Source: Prolixibacteraceae bacterium
GTDB lineage: Bacteria > Bacteroidota > Bacteroidia > Bacteroidales > Prolixibacteraceae
Reading direction: 5' to 3'
Length of the DNA stretch: 12,836 nucleotides
Assembly (NCBI GenBank): GCA_016788685.1
Contig: JAEUSS010000067.1
Location: 1-12,836 of the forward strand
Part shown: one piece after another, positions 1-7,153 of the stretch
How the letters are laid out: every line of letters begins with the position of its first letter
How positions within the stretch are numbered: position 1 is the first letter of the stretch
Position numbers and translations under genes: made by a program
Notes under the pieces: generated by a model
Database searches by the model: none
Seen by the model: the letters and a program-made list of their open reading frames with translations, nothing else
What the model was told of the DNA's origin: nothing

Positions 1-164
1 TCAACATAGTTCAGAAAATTTTTCACCGTTTGCGGCGCCTTTTCCGGATAAAGTTCAATCAGAATGTCGCCCAGCGAAGTTCTGATCTCGCAGCGGATAC
101 TTTTTTGCGCTGATGAGTTCAGGAATATCAGGTTCAGGCCTAAAAAGAAGAGGATCGTTTTCAT
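1..164 (-). CDS. Secreted cyclophilin-type peptidyl-prolyl cis-trans isomerase, N-terminal part (cut by window edge)
   Basis: Reading the minus strand from the ATG at 164-162 gives 54 codons that run off the left edge without a stop. Residues 1-19 form a classical signal peptide: Lys2, a hydrophobic core rich in Leu and Phe, then SSA before Gln20. The mature protein would therefore be exported to the periplasm. The following stretch (CEIRTSLGDILIELYP, then EKAPQTVKNFLNYV) matches the first strands of the cyclophilin fold, where T-x-x-G-x-I-x-I-E-L and P-x-T-V-x-N-F are hallmarks. Cyclophilins catalyse cis-trans isomerisation of Xaa-Pro bonds and assist protein folding. The catalytic Arg and the rest of the domain lie outside the window, so activity cannot be judged. 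The gene is downstream of sppA on the same strand but separated from it by a terminator, so it probably has its own promoter, which I could not identify. Confidence 0.87.
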   Translation of the reverse strand, partial: MKTILFFLGLNLIFLNSSAQKSIRCEIRTSLGDILIELYPEKAPQTVKNFLNYV

Positions 165-188
165 TCAGAATTTTGATTGCTGAACATT

Positions 189-231
189 AAAAAAAGGGAC
201 AAAACCAATGCTCCCGCACAATTTTGTCCCT
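189..231 (-). terminator. Intrinsic terminator after sppA
   Basis: On the minus strand, a perfect 10-bp stem (AGGGACAAAA at 231-222 pairing with TTTTGTCCCT at 204-195) closes a 17-nt loop and runs directly into seven T residues (195-189). This is a textbook rho-independent terminator. It starts 18 nt after the sppA stop codon and ends 24 nt before the cyclophilin start codon. Confidence 0.85.
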
Positions 232-249
232 CCGGAAAAGATTTACAAA

Positions 250-2019
250 TTAATGAATATCAATATCGTAAGGCATCCGGGCCAGAATCCCTTTCTGTGA
301 GATCAGGCCGCGCAACTGTTCGTAATATTTATAACTCTCGCCCATTTCGTCTTTCATGAATCCGGCCTTGGCCGATCCCGAAATCTCTTTCATCAGTTCT
401 TCGAACGGATCTTTGAGTTTTGGCAGATCAACAATCCGGAAATGATCCAGTTTGGCCATCTTTTTTGCCAGTTCAATCGCATCAGTCAAACCGCCGTAAA
501 CATCTACCAGCTTAATTTCTTTGGCATTGGAAGCAGCCCATACGCGCCCCTGCCCGATTTCGTCAACCGCGGTTTTCTCCATTTTCCGTCCTTCGGCTAC
601 CCGGCTGATAAACGTATCGTAGCCATCTTCGATGGTTTGTTGCATCAGGTCGCGCTCAAAAGCTGACATGGGGCGGGTAACCGAAATCATATCCGAATGT
701 TCGTTGGTAGTTACCACATCCTGGGTAATTCCGAGTTTATTGGTCAGCAGGTTTTGCATATTCGGAATCATGCCGAAAATGCCAATCGATCCGGTAATGG
801 TGGTGCGGTCGGCCATAATGGTATCGGCGGCAGCTGCAATGTAATAACCGCCCGAAGCGGCCACATCGCCCATAGAAGCAATAACAGGTTTGGTTTCGGC
901 AGCCAGTTTCACTTCACGCCAGATGACTTCCGAGCCGTAAGCACTTCCGCCGGGCGAGTTGATCCGAAGTACAATCGCTTTGATCGACGAATCGCGGCGG
1001 GCTTCACGGATCGTCCTGGACAACTCCTCTGATTGAATGCCCTCATCAGAAGCGTTATTGTCGATACTTCCGGAGGCATAAATCACGGCAATCTTTTTGC
1101 GTGCAAGTCCTTTTTGTTCGCGTACTTCAGGAACTTTAATGTATTTAAAAATATCGACGGCTTTCACATCGTCTTTTTCGGAGGTGCCGGTCAGTTTTTT
1201 CAGATCATCAATCACCTGATCCTTGTATTTTAACTGATCGACCAGATTTTTCTGTTTCACAAAGTCAGCTTTCCGGAAAGTAGCAACCATGTCAGCAATG
1301 TCATTCAACTCATCAAAACCCATCTGACGCGAAGCCGAAATGTCAGTCAGCATTTCCCTCCACAAGCTGTTCAGGTAAGTTTCGGTCTGCAGCCTGTTTT
1401 CCTCGCTCATTTTATCCAGCAGAAAAGGCTCGACAGCCGCTTTAAACTTCCCGTGACGGACAATCTGCATCTCAACGCCCAGTTTTTCGAGCCCTCTTTT
1501 ATAGAATGTACGTTCGCCTCCCAATCCCCTGAAATCAACCGATCCTTGGGGATTCAGCACCAGGCTGTCGGCCACAGTAGCCAGATAATAAGCCTTTTGC
1601 GAAAACACATCGCCGTAAGCATAAATAAATTTGCCTGAAGTTTTGAAATCTTTCAGGGCCGAGCGGATTTCTTCAACCGTGGCGATACCGGCCTGAATAT
1701 CCGCCGGGTTCAGGTAAATACCACTGATCTGGTCATCGGTTTTGGCTTTCCGGATACAATCGAGTATATCGTTCAGTCCGACAGGCTGGCTGCTTTTGAA
1801 CATCCCGAAATCGAGGTCGCCAAAAGGATTTTTCTTTGCACGGTCAACGATTTCATGGTCAAACTTCAGGAGCAACACACTATTACTTTCAATTTGAGCG
1901 GGTTCTTCTGAAACAGAAACCATTGCCGAAATGATTCCGATGGTAATAAAAAGAAGCAGCAATCCGGCAATCATCACTCCAACGATAGAAGCCAGTGTAA
2001 ATTTGAAAAAATCCTTCAT
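250..2019 (-). CDS. sppA: Signal peptide peptidase SppA, 67-kDa (double-domain) type
   Basis: This membrane-bound serine protease cleaves leftover signal peptides and some membrane-associated substrates on the periplasmic side of the inner membrane. The 589-residue length fits the long, two-domain class typified by E. coli SppA. A single hydrophobic segment at about residues 7-33 anchors the protein. The N-terminal domain carries the general-base lysine in GKFKAAVEPF (Lys193, equivalent to E. coli Lys209). The C-terminal domain carries the nucleophile in GDVAASGGYY (Ser389, equivalent to E. coli Ser409), preceded by the conserved RINSPGGSA at about 352-360 and followed by ITGSIGIFG at about 408-416. 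Both halves of the split Ser/Lys dyad are present, so the enzyme looks functional. It is divergent from folK across an 89-nt intergenic region and ends at a strong terminator. Confidence 0.96.
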   Translation of the reverse strand: MKDFFKFTLASIVGVMIAGLLLLFITIGIISAMVSVSEEPAQIESNSVLLLKFDHEIVDRAKKNPFGDLDFGMFKSSQPVGLNDILDCIRKAKTDDQISGIYLNPADIQAGIATVEEIRSALKDFKTSGKFIYAYGDVFSQKAYYLATVADSLVLNPQGSVDFRGLGGERTFYKRGLEKLGVEMQIVRHGKFKAAVEPFLLDKMSEENRLQTETYLNSLWREMLTDISASRQMGFDELNDIADMVATFRKADFVKQKNLVDQLKYKDQVIDDLKKLTGTSEKDDVKAVDIFKYIKVPEVREQKGLARKKIAVIYASGSIDNNASDEGIQSEELSRTIREARRDSSIKAIVLRINSPGGSAYGSEVIWREVKLAAETKPVIASMGDVAASGGYYIAAAADTIMADRTTITGSIGIFGMIPNMQNLLTNKLGITQDVVTTNEHSDMISVTRPMSAFERDLMQQTIEDGYDTFISRVAEGRKMEKTAVDEIGQGRVWAASNAKEIKLVDVYGGLTDAIELAKKMAKLDHFRIVDLPKLKDPFEELMKEISGSAKAGFMKDEMGESYKYYEQLRGLISQKGILARMPYDIDIH

Positions 2020-2039
2020 GAGTATTTTATTTGAATTTG

Positions 2040-2070
2040 TTTGTTTCGGTTAAAATGTACCATAGATTTG
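2040..2070 (+). promoter_or_regulatory. Bacteroidota-type promoter for the folK-menC-menE-transporter genes
   Basis: TTTG at 2040-2043 is followed after exactly 19 nt by TAGATTTG at 2063-2070. This matches the Bacteroidota vegetative promoter pattern TTTG-N19-21-TAnnTTTG. Transcription would start near 2077, giving a leader of about 30 nt that ends with GGGAAG at 2101-2106, just upstream of the folK ATG at 2109. The sppA promoter should lie in the same 89-nt gap on the other strand, but there I see only a poor match. Confidence 0.7.
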
Positions 2071-2108
2071 TACGAAATTAGTGTTTTTGTTACACAATTT
2101 GGGAAGTT

Positions 2109-2615
2109 ATGACCAAGCTTTATTTGTTATTGGGCGGAAATTTGGGCGATAAAAAAAGCGTATTTGCCGAAGCTCGTATGATTCTTGAAAAGGTAGTCGG
2201 GAAAATCACCGCTCAGTCGGCCCTGTATGAAACTGAGCCTTGGGGATTTGATTCGGAAGACTTGTTTTGGAACCAGGTACTCGAAATCACAACAGTTCTT
2301 TCTCCGGATGAAGTCCTTCAACAGACTCAGAACGCAGAGACCGGACTGGGACGAATCAGGAAAGCCTACCAATACGCTTCGAGGATTATCGACATCGACA
2401 TTTTGTTCTACGGAGAACTGATCATCAATCAGGCAAATCTGATTGTTCCGCATCCCCGCATTCAGGAACGGAAATTTACATTGATCCCGCTCTGCGAAAT
2501 TGCTCCCGATTTGATCCATCCGGTATTTCAGAAAAACATCCGGCAATTGCTGGACGAATGCACAGACCCACTAAAAGTGGTGAAAGTACCAGATCTTCCC
2601 GAAGCACATTCGTAA
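2109..2615 (+). CDS. folK: 2-amino-4-hydroxy-6-hydroxymethyldihydropteridine pyrophosphokinase
   Basis: FolK (HPPK) transfers pyrophosphate from ATP to 6-hydroxymethyl-7,8-dihydropterin, the step before dihydropteroate synthase in folate synthesis, in the cytoplasm. The 168-residue length is normal for the single-domain enzyme. Family features in order are the N-terminal LLLGGNLGDK (6-15), ALYETEPWGF (38-47), the metal-binding RIIDIDILFYG with Asp95 and Asp97 (the Mg pair), and HPRIQERKFTLIPL (115-128) with the basic residues that contact ATP. The ATG at 2109 is preceded by GGGAAG, a usable ribosome binding site. It is the first gene of a same-strand run, with menC beginning 25 nt after its stop. 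No other folate gene is present in the window. Confidence 0.95.
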   Translation: MTKLYLLLGGNLGDKKSVFAEARMILEKVVGKITAQSALYETEPWGFDSEDLFWNQVLEITTVLSPDEVLQQTQNAETGLGRIRKAYQYASRIIDIDILFYGELIINQANLIVPHPRIQERKFTLIPLCEIAPDLIHPVFQKNIRQLLDECTDPLKVVKVPDLPEAHS

Positions 2616-2640
2616 CTCAACACCTGTAACTAATCATTTA

Positions 2641-3702
2641 ATGAAGGCTTCATTCAAAAAATATACGCTCCGATTCAAACAGGCATCCGGCACCTCGCGC
2701 GGTATTTACACCACCCGCGATTCGTGGTTCATATTCCTGAACGACGGTGTTGCCACCGGAATCGGAGAATGTGCGCCATTACCCGATTTGAGTATCGAAA
2801 GTCCGAAGAAAATGGGCACCAGACTGCTGCAGGTTTGCGAGCAAATCAGCTACTTCTGCCAGTTTCCCGACGAACTAAATGCGTGGCCATCGATCAGGTT
2901 TGGGCTCGAAACGGCCTTGCTCGACCTGAAAAACGGCGGGTCTCAAATCCTTTTCCCTTCAGCATTCACACGCGGAGAGCAGGGAGTTTCAATCAACGGA
3001 CTGATTTGGATGGGAACACCCGAATTTATGAAACAGCAGATCCGTGCCAAGCTGGATGCCGGTTTTCGCTGCATCAAAATGAAAATCGGGGCATTGGATT
3101 TCGAAACCGAATTCAGTTTGCTGAAAGCCATCCGCGACGAGTTCTCCCCGGAAGAAATTACGCTCCGGGTGGATGCCAACTGTGCCTATTCGTATCAAAC
3201 AGCCCTCGAAAACCTGAAACGACTGGCCGATTTACAGATTCATTCCATTGAGCAGCCGATTGCAACCGGGCGTTGGGACGAAATGGCCGAATTGTGCCGC
3301 CAATCTCCCGTTCCGATTGGTCTGGACGAAGAACTGATTGGCATAACCACCGGAAAAGAAATGCAAAAACTGGCAGAAACCATCCGCCCGGCTTACCTGA
3401 TTTTGAAACCCAGCCTGCATGGCGGGTTTGCCGGGTGCGAAAAGTGGATTTCTGAAGCAGAAAAAATTGGTGCCGGCTGGTGGATTACCTCGGCCCTCGA
3501 ATCGAATATCGGGCTGAATGCCATCGCTCAATGGACATTTCAGCAGAATGCCAGGAACGAACAAGGCTTGGGAACCGGGCAGCTGTTTACCAACAACTTT
3601 GATTCGCCACTCGAAATTACAGGCGAAAAATTGTGGTTTCGGCCAGAAACAGCCTGGAATCTGGAAAACCTGCTTCGCGAAGAAACCGAAGACGACTTTT
3701 AA
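2641..3702 (+). CDS. menC: o-succinylbenzoate synthase
   Basis: MenC dehydrates SHCHC to o-succinylbenzoate in menaquinone synthesis and belongs to the enolase superfamily. All superfamily landmarks are visible in the 353-residue protein: the catalytic K-x-K pair in IKMKIG (Lys146, Lys148), three metal ligands at Asp178 (RVDAN), Glu204 (SIEQP) and Asp229 (GLDEE), and the second-side Lys256 (LILKPS). The segment GLGTGQLFTNN near 309-319 is typical of the OSBS branch and, together with the neighbouring menE, argues against a muconate-cycloisomerase or dipeptide-epimerase role. No good Shine-Dalgarno sequence precedes the ATG at 2641. The gene sits 25 nt after folK and 33 nt before menE, so it is probably cotranscribed with both. 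Confidence 0.93.
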   Translation: MKASFKKYTLRFKQASGTSRGIYTTRDSWFIFLNDGVATGIGECAPLPDLSIESPKKMGTRLLQVCEQISYFCQFPDELNAWPSIRFGLETALLDLKNGGSQILFPSAFTRGEQGVSINGLIWMGTPEFMKQQIRAKLDAGFRCIKMKIGALDFETEFSLLKAIRDEFSPEEITLRVDANCAYSYQTALENLKRLADLQIHSIEQPIATGRWDEMAELCRQSPVPIGLDEELIGITTGKEMQKLAETIRPAYLILKPSLHGGFAGCEKWISEAEKIGAGWWITSALESNIGLNAIAQWTFQQNARNEQGLGTGQLFTNNFDSPLEITGEKLWFRPETAWNLENLLREETEDDF

Positions 3703-3735
3703 AACGAACCAGCCTCAGTAAACAAGAAATCGAAA

Positions 3736-4836
3736 ATGAAATCTGAAACAATACCTGTTATTCTGAACGGCCAACGATTTTCTTCTGAAAAAATCCGGGA
3801 TCAAATTGCTGAAATTGACAGCAATCCATCTGCTCCTGAATGGAAAAAAGAATTGTATTTGTTCCTGAACGAATGGTTTTCGGAGCAGGATTTTGTGTTG
3901 GCGCAGACTTCGGGAAGTACAGGCGACCCCAAACCCGTTAAATTACCCAAATCAGTCATGATCCGCAGTGCAGAACGGACCATCGAATACTTCGGGCTGC
4001 AAGCCGGGAACCAGCTTTTGCTGAGTTTGCCCTGCCGGTACATCGCCGGAAAAATGATGGTGGTTCGCGCCATTGTCGGGCAAATGAACCTGATTGCGGT
4101 TGATCCGGCAACTGACTTCGATTTTTTGCAAACCGAATCATTTGATTTTGGAGCGATGGTTCCCAATCAGCTTTTTAAGCTGTTTGAGCAATCTTCAGGA
4201 AAGCTGAAATTACAAAACATTCGCAATTTGTTGGTCGGCGGTTCGGCTATCTCAACCGCAATGGAAGAAAAAATAAGTTTGCTGCCGAACCGGGTTGTTT
4301 CAACTTACGGAATGACCGAAACCGCTTCGCACATTGCCATTCGCGAACTTTCGGGTACGCGGAGATCGGAATGGTACCGTTGTCTGCCCGGTATTTCGGT
4401 CAGCCTGAACGAAAACGATTGCCTGCAAGTTCACCTTCCGGAGTTTGCCGAACCGTTGCAAACCAACGACCTGGCCGAACTTCAGTCGGACACCGCTTTC
4501 CGGATTTCAGGACGGGCCGACTCGGTTATCATTTCCGGAGGAATCAAATATTCGCCCGAAACCCTGGAACGCAAGCTGGGGCGGTTGATGAACAGGCGGC
4601 TGGTAATTTCGTCGGTAGCTGACGAAAAGCTGGGAGAACGGCTGGTTTTGGCTATTGAAGGCGAATCGTTCGACACCGGCAGTCTGAAACAACAAATGGC
4701 TGAAGTCTTAACTTCCTACGAATGCCCGAAAAGCATTTTTTTCATCGACCGGTTTCCCGAAACTTCCAGTGGGAAAATAATCAGGAGAGAGGTAAAAGAA
4801 ATCTGCAAAACTATCTGTAAGTCGAACCCCGATTGA
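3736..4836 (+). CDS. menE: o-succinylbenzoate--CoA ligase (short form)
   Basis: MenE activates o-succinylbenzoate with ATP and CoA, the step that feeds MenB in menaquinone synthesis. It is an ANL-superfamily adenylating enzyme. Visible motifs are the phosphate-binding loop TSGSTGDPKPVK (58-69), STYGMTETASH (189-199), the ATP-ribose aspartate in NDLAE (Asp245), ISGRADS (257-263), the hinge-region SGGIKYSPE (267-275), and the C-terminal catalytic lysine in SSGKIIRRE (Lys347). At 366 residues it is roughly 80-120 shorter than E. coli or B. subtilis MenE. The shortening lies mainly before the phosphate loop, which starts at residue 58, and in the central domain. All core motifs are kept, so I read it as a compact variant and not a broken gene. 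It follows menC by 33 nt, and the transporter gene begins 10 nt after its stop. Confidence 0.92.
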   Translation: MKSETIPVILNGQRFSSEKIRDQIAEIDSNPSAPEWKKELYLFLNEWFSEQDFVLAQTSGSTGDPKPVKLPKSVMIRSAERTIEYFGLQAGNQLLLSLPCRYIAGKMMVVRAIVGQMNLIAVDPATDFDFLQTESFDFGAMVPNQLFKLFEQSSGKLKLQNIRNLLVGGSAISTAMEEKISLLPNRVVSTYGMTETASHIAIRELSGTRRSEWYRCLPGISVSLNENDCLQVHLPEFAEPLQTNDLAELQSDTAFRISGRADSVIISGGIKYSPETLERKLGRLMNRRLVISSVADEKLGERLVLAIEGESFDTGSLKQQMAEVLTSYECPKSIFFIDRFPETSSGKIIRREVKEICKTICKSNPD

Positions 4837-4846
4837 GGTACCCCAA

Positions 4847-5839
4847 ATGACGAAAAGCAAACTTTCACATTGGAAAAAACATCTTCCCGACGGGTTTATC
4901 GCCGGGCTGTTACTGATGATTTTACTGGCATGGCTGTTTCCGGGAATCGGCGGGGAAGGCAGTACGCTAAAGCTGAAGGTAATTGTTAAATATGGAGTTT
5001 CGCTGCTTTTCTTTTTCTACGGATTGAAACTGAGCCCCGAAAAACTGAAGAGCGACCTGAAAAACTGGCGGCTGCATCTGCTTATTCAGGCCATTACATT
5101 TGTGGTATTTCCAGCCTTGGTGCTGGCTTTTCGTCCGTTCCTGAAAGGCACTGAAAATGAAGTGCTGTGGCTGGCTGTTTTCTTTCTTGCCGCACTTCCG
5201 TCAACAGTTTCTTCGTCGGTGGTCATGGTTTCGATGGCCGGAGGAAACATCCCGAGTGCCATCTTTAACGCCAGCATTTCCGGAGTCATCGGCATTCTGG
5301 TCACCCCACTGTGGATGGGAATTTTTATGGAAAAACAGGATGCTGCATTTGCTTTCGGCGATGTGCTGACCGACCTGATCATCCAGATTCTGATGCCTGT
5401 TATTGCCGGGCTTGTGCTGCACCGCTTCTGGGGTCAGTGGGCTTTTCGTTACAAAAAATGGCTCGCCATGTTCGACAAGTCGGTCATTCTGTGCATCGTT
5501 TACCAGAGTTTCAGTGATTCGTTCCTGAATGGTATTTTCAGTACGATCAGCTGGACCGAATTAATCGTACTCTCCGGAAGTGTGATTGCTTTGTTTTTTA
5601 TCGTCTTTAGCCTGACGAAAACCGCCGTGCGCCAGATGAAGTTTAACCGGGAAGACAGCATTACCGTACTTTTCTGCGGTTCGAAAAAATCGCTGGTACA
5701 CGGTTCGGTAATGGCTGCCGTGTTGTTTGCCGGAAGCAGCGCCGGAAGTATTTTTCTGGTTCCGATCATGATTTACCATGCGTTTCAGCTCTTTTACATC
5801 AGCGTGGTGGCCAAACGCATGAGTAAAGAAAGCAGCTGA
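4847..5839 (+). CDS. YfeH-like bile acid:sodium symporter family (SBF-like) transporter
   Basis: This 330-residue polytopic inner-membrane protein has about ten hydrophobic segments, the usual size for the SBF-like family that includes E. coli YfeH. Family signatures are FFFYGLKLSPEKLK (55-68), the helix-break motif LPSTVSSSVVMVSMAGGN (117-134), CGSKKSLVHGS (277-287), and the closing PIMIYHAFQLFYIS (306-319). Members are presumed sodium-coupled carriers of organic anions. The substrate is unknown, and real bile-acid transport is only one possibility. The start lies 10 nt after the menE stop, which strongly suggests cotranscription, but a role in menaquinone metabolism cannot be deduced. A weak stem (5829-5834 with 5849-5854) spans its stop codon but lacks an adjacent T-run. 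Confidence 0.87.
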   Translation: MTKSKLSHWKKHLPDGFIAGLLLMILLAWLFPGIGGEGSTLKLKVIVKYGVSLLFFFYGLKLSPEKLKSDLKNWRLHLLIQAITFVVFPALVLAFRPFLKGTENEVLWLAVFFLAALPSTVSSSVVMVSMAGGNIPSAIFNASISGVIGILVTPLWMGIFMEKQDAAFAFGDVLTDLIIQILMPVIAGLVLHRFWGQWAFRYKKWLAMFDKSVILCIVYQSFSDSFLNGIFSTISWTELIVLSGSVIALFFIVFSLTKTAVRQMKFNREDSITVLFCGSKKSLVHGSVMAAVLFAGSSAGSIFLVPIMIYHAFQLFYISVVAKRMSKESS

Positions 5840-5935
5840 GGAGCTTATTGCTTTAAACGCTTCACTTTTTAATCCATTCACCGATTTTAATCCAGTCCTG
5901 ACCGATCCCTGATGTTTTCGGAAATCGGATTGATC

Positions 5936-5962
5936 TACTTTTACTTCATCAAAATAAAAGTA
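5936..5962 (+). promoter_or_regulatory. Promoter-like -7 element within an inverted repeat, upstream of the small membrane protein
   Basis: TACTTTTA (5936-5943) matches the Bacteroidota -7 consensus TAnnTTTG at all but the last base. It also forms an 8-bp inverted repeat with TAAAAGTA (5955-5962). The second arm ends only 3 nt before the preferred ATG at 5966. No convincing -33 TTTG lies at the right distance. It could be a promoter, a dimeric operator, or a hairpin covering the ribosome entry site. The function is inferred. Confidence 0.35.
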
Positions 5963-5965
5963 AAA

Positions 5966-6322
5966 ATGGAACGATACTGCGAACACAAAAGACATTCGGG
6001 CTCATTTTGGGCTTATGTGTTAATCATTTCAGGAGTATTATGGCTTTTGAGCAAAAGCGGATGGGACATTAACCTTCCGGGAATTGGTCACTTTTTTTCC
6101 AACATTGTTACCTGGTCAACGGGAGCGACCTTCCCATTGCTCGTCATCGTGCTCGGGATTGTGCTGATAGCCGGACGAAAGTTCTTCGGCGCACTGCTGC
6201 TGGTTCTTATTGTGATGATCTTAATCCCTCACTTTCTGATCATCCCCGGCCTGCTGATGGTTTTCTTTTTCCCTGTTTTGCTAATCGTGATCGGAATTAT
6301 TATACTTACTAAATTATTCTGA
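5966..6322 (+). CDS. Small four-helix membrane protein, related in layout to the LiaF membrane region
   Basis: I chose the ATG at 5966 over the in-frame ATG at 5912 because the product then begins MERYCEHKRHSGSFW and mirrors the next gene, which begins MERRSSDKRLYFG. The 18 residues in between look like read-through leader. The 118-residue product has about four hydrophobic segments (near 14-30, 53-70, 74-90, 92-115) joined by short loops, and no soluble domain. This resembles the DUF5668/LiaF-type N-terminal membrane region and, more loosely, LiaI. In Firmicutes, LiaI and LiaF act in sensing cell-envelope stress. Its position ahead of a LiaF-like gene and a sensor-regulator pair suggests a similar accessory role, but this is inference from context. 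Biochemical function is unknown. Confidence 0.72.
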   Translation: MERYCEHKRHSGSFWAYVLIISGVLWLLSKSGWDINLPGIGHFFSNIVTWSTGATFPLLVIVLGIVLIAGRKFFGALLLVLIVMILIPHFLIIPGLLMVFFFPVLLIVIGIIILTKLF

Positions 6323-6396
6323 GGCATCTGTTCGGGTTGCTTAACCGATTAGATTGGTTGGTTTGCCGATCTGCAGTCAATCCGGAACAGATAAAA

Positions 6397-6410
6397 ATTA
6401 CTTTTGTAAT
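6397..6410 (+). promoter_or_regulatory. Palindromic promoter-like -7 element upstream of the liaF-like gene
   Basis: TACTTTTG (6399-6406) matches the Bacteroidota -7 pattern TAnnTTTG exactly and lies in the perfect inverted repeat ATTAC-tttt-GTAAT (6397-6410). It sits 23 nt before the chosen ATG at 6430, almost the same distance as the related TACTTTTA before the upstream gene. A TTTG occurs at 6362-6365, but its spacing of about 33 nt is too long for a standard -33 box, so any promoter here would be weak or activator-dependent. Confidence 0.4.
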
Positions 6411-6429
6411 CAAGAAAAAACAACAAGAT

Positions 6430-7152
6430 ATGGAACGTAGAAGTAGCGATAAGCGGTTGTATTTCGGAGTTATCCTGATTGTACTGGGTGTAATTCTGAT
6501 TTTGGAAAGACTGAACCTGATTCCGGAATCGATGGCAGACCTGCTCATTTCATGGCAAACACTTCTGATCGGCATCGGTATTCTGTCAATGATTGGGGGC
6601 AACCGCACCTCCGGAACCATCCTGATTGTTGTCGGAAGTATATTTCTGCTCCCGGAGTTGATTACCGTACCCCATGAACTACGAAGAATATACTGGCCGT
6701 TGATACTGGTTGCCATTGGGGTTGCCATCTTGCTGCGCCGGCAAGATAATCCGAAACCAATAAACGTTGACACTCCCCGGCCGGATATCACTGACGACAA
6801 TTCAATCAACACATTCGATGATTTTGTAATCTTCGGGGGACGTGAAGTTTTTATAGACTCACAGGCTCTGGCCGGAGGAAAAGCCACGTCTATTTTTGGT
6901 GGCATGGAGTTCGACCTGAGAAAAGCAAATTTGAAACCCGGAGGAGCTGTGATTGATTGTGTCAGCGTTTTCGGGGGTTGTGAATTTAAGATTCCGATGG
7001 ACTGGAATGTACGCAACGAAGTGACCACCATCTTCGGCGCATTTACCGACAAACGCGGCGAGACATACAGCGACAGGTACTACGATCCTTCTAAAACTAT
7101 TGTGATTAAAGGAGTTTCCATATTTGGCGGCATCGAAGTTAAACACTTCTGA
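6430..7152 (+). CDS. LiaF-like membrane protein with C-terminal FGG-repeat (DUF2154-type) domain
   Basis: The start at 6430 (MERRSSDKRLYFG) is preferred over an in-frame ATG at 6337, whose extra 31 residues are polar and unlike the family. The 240-residue protein has four membrane segments (about 9-26, 38-55, 61-78, 87-102) and then a soluble region from about 125. That region repeats an aliphatic-Phe-Gly-Gly motif: IFGG at 134, IFGG at 155, VFGG at 180, the variant IFGA at 201, and IFGG at 231. This pattern is typical of the LiaF/YvqF C-terminal domain, which probably folds as stacked beta rungs. Bacillus LiaF inhibits the LiaSR two-component system until cell-wall antibiotics or membrane damage relieve it. 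Here the kinase gene begins 1 nt after the stop, so a role as partner or inhibitor of that kinase is likely but unproven. Confidence 0.87.
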   Translation: MERRSSDKRLYFGVILIVLGVILILERLNLIPESMADLLISWQTLLIGIGILSMIGGNRTSGTILIVVGSIFLLPELITVPHELRRIYWPLILVAIGVAILLRRQDNPKPINVDTPRPDITDDNSINTFDDFVIFGGREVFIDSQALAGGKATSIFGGMEFDLRKANLKPGGAVIDCVSVFGGCEFKIPMDWNVRNEVTTIFGAFTDKRGETYSDRYYDPSKTIVIKGVSIFGGIEVKHF

Positions 7153-7153
7153 A

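Noticed and set aside
2020..2108. Minus-strand promoter for sppA in the divergent gap
   Set aside because: Only an imperfect -7 match (TACATTTT) without a -33 box at proper spacing could be found, so no site is called.
5829..5854. Stem AAAGCA/TGCTTT spanning the transporter stop codon, considered as a terminator
   Set aside because: Only 6 bp with a 14-nt loop and no adjacent T-run. The nearest T-run (5866-5870) is more than 10 nt away.
5912..5965. Upstream ATG extending the 118-residue membrane protein by 18 residues
   Set aside because: The extra residues are leader-like, and the start at 5966 mirrors the neighbouring MER start. The longer form would also place the promoter-like repeat inside the coding region.
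5561..5995. 144-codon minus-strand open frame across the transporter 3' end and the following gap
   Set aside because: It mostly overlaps the well-supported SBF-like transporter gene, and its product shows no coherent family features.
6337..6429. Upstream ATG extending the LiaF-like protein by 31 residues
   Set aside because: The extension contains the palindromic promoter-like element and is unlike the family N-terminus.
6309..7052. 247-codon open frame on the minus strand opposite the liaF-like gene
   Set aside because: The translation is rich in Ser, Arg and Pro without domain features, and the opposing frame encodes a recognisable LiaF-like protein. It is a shadow.
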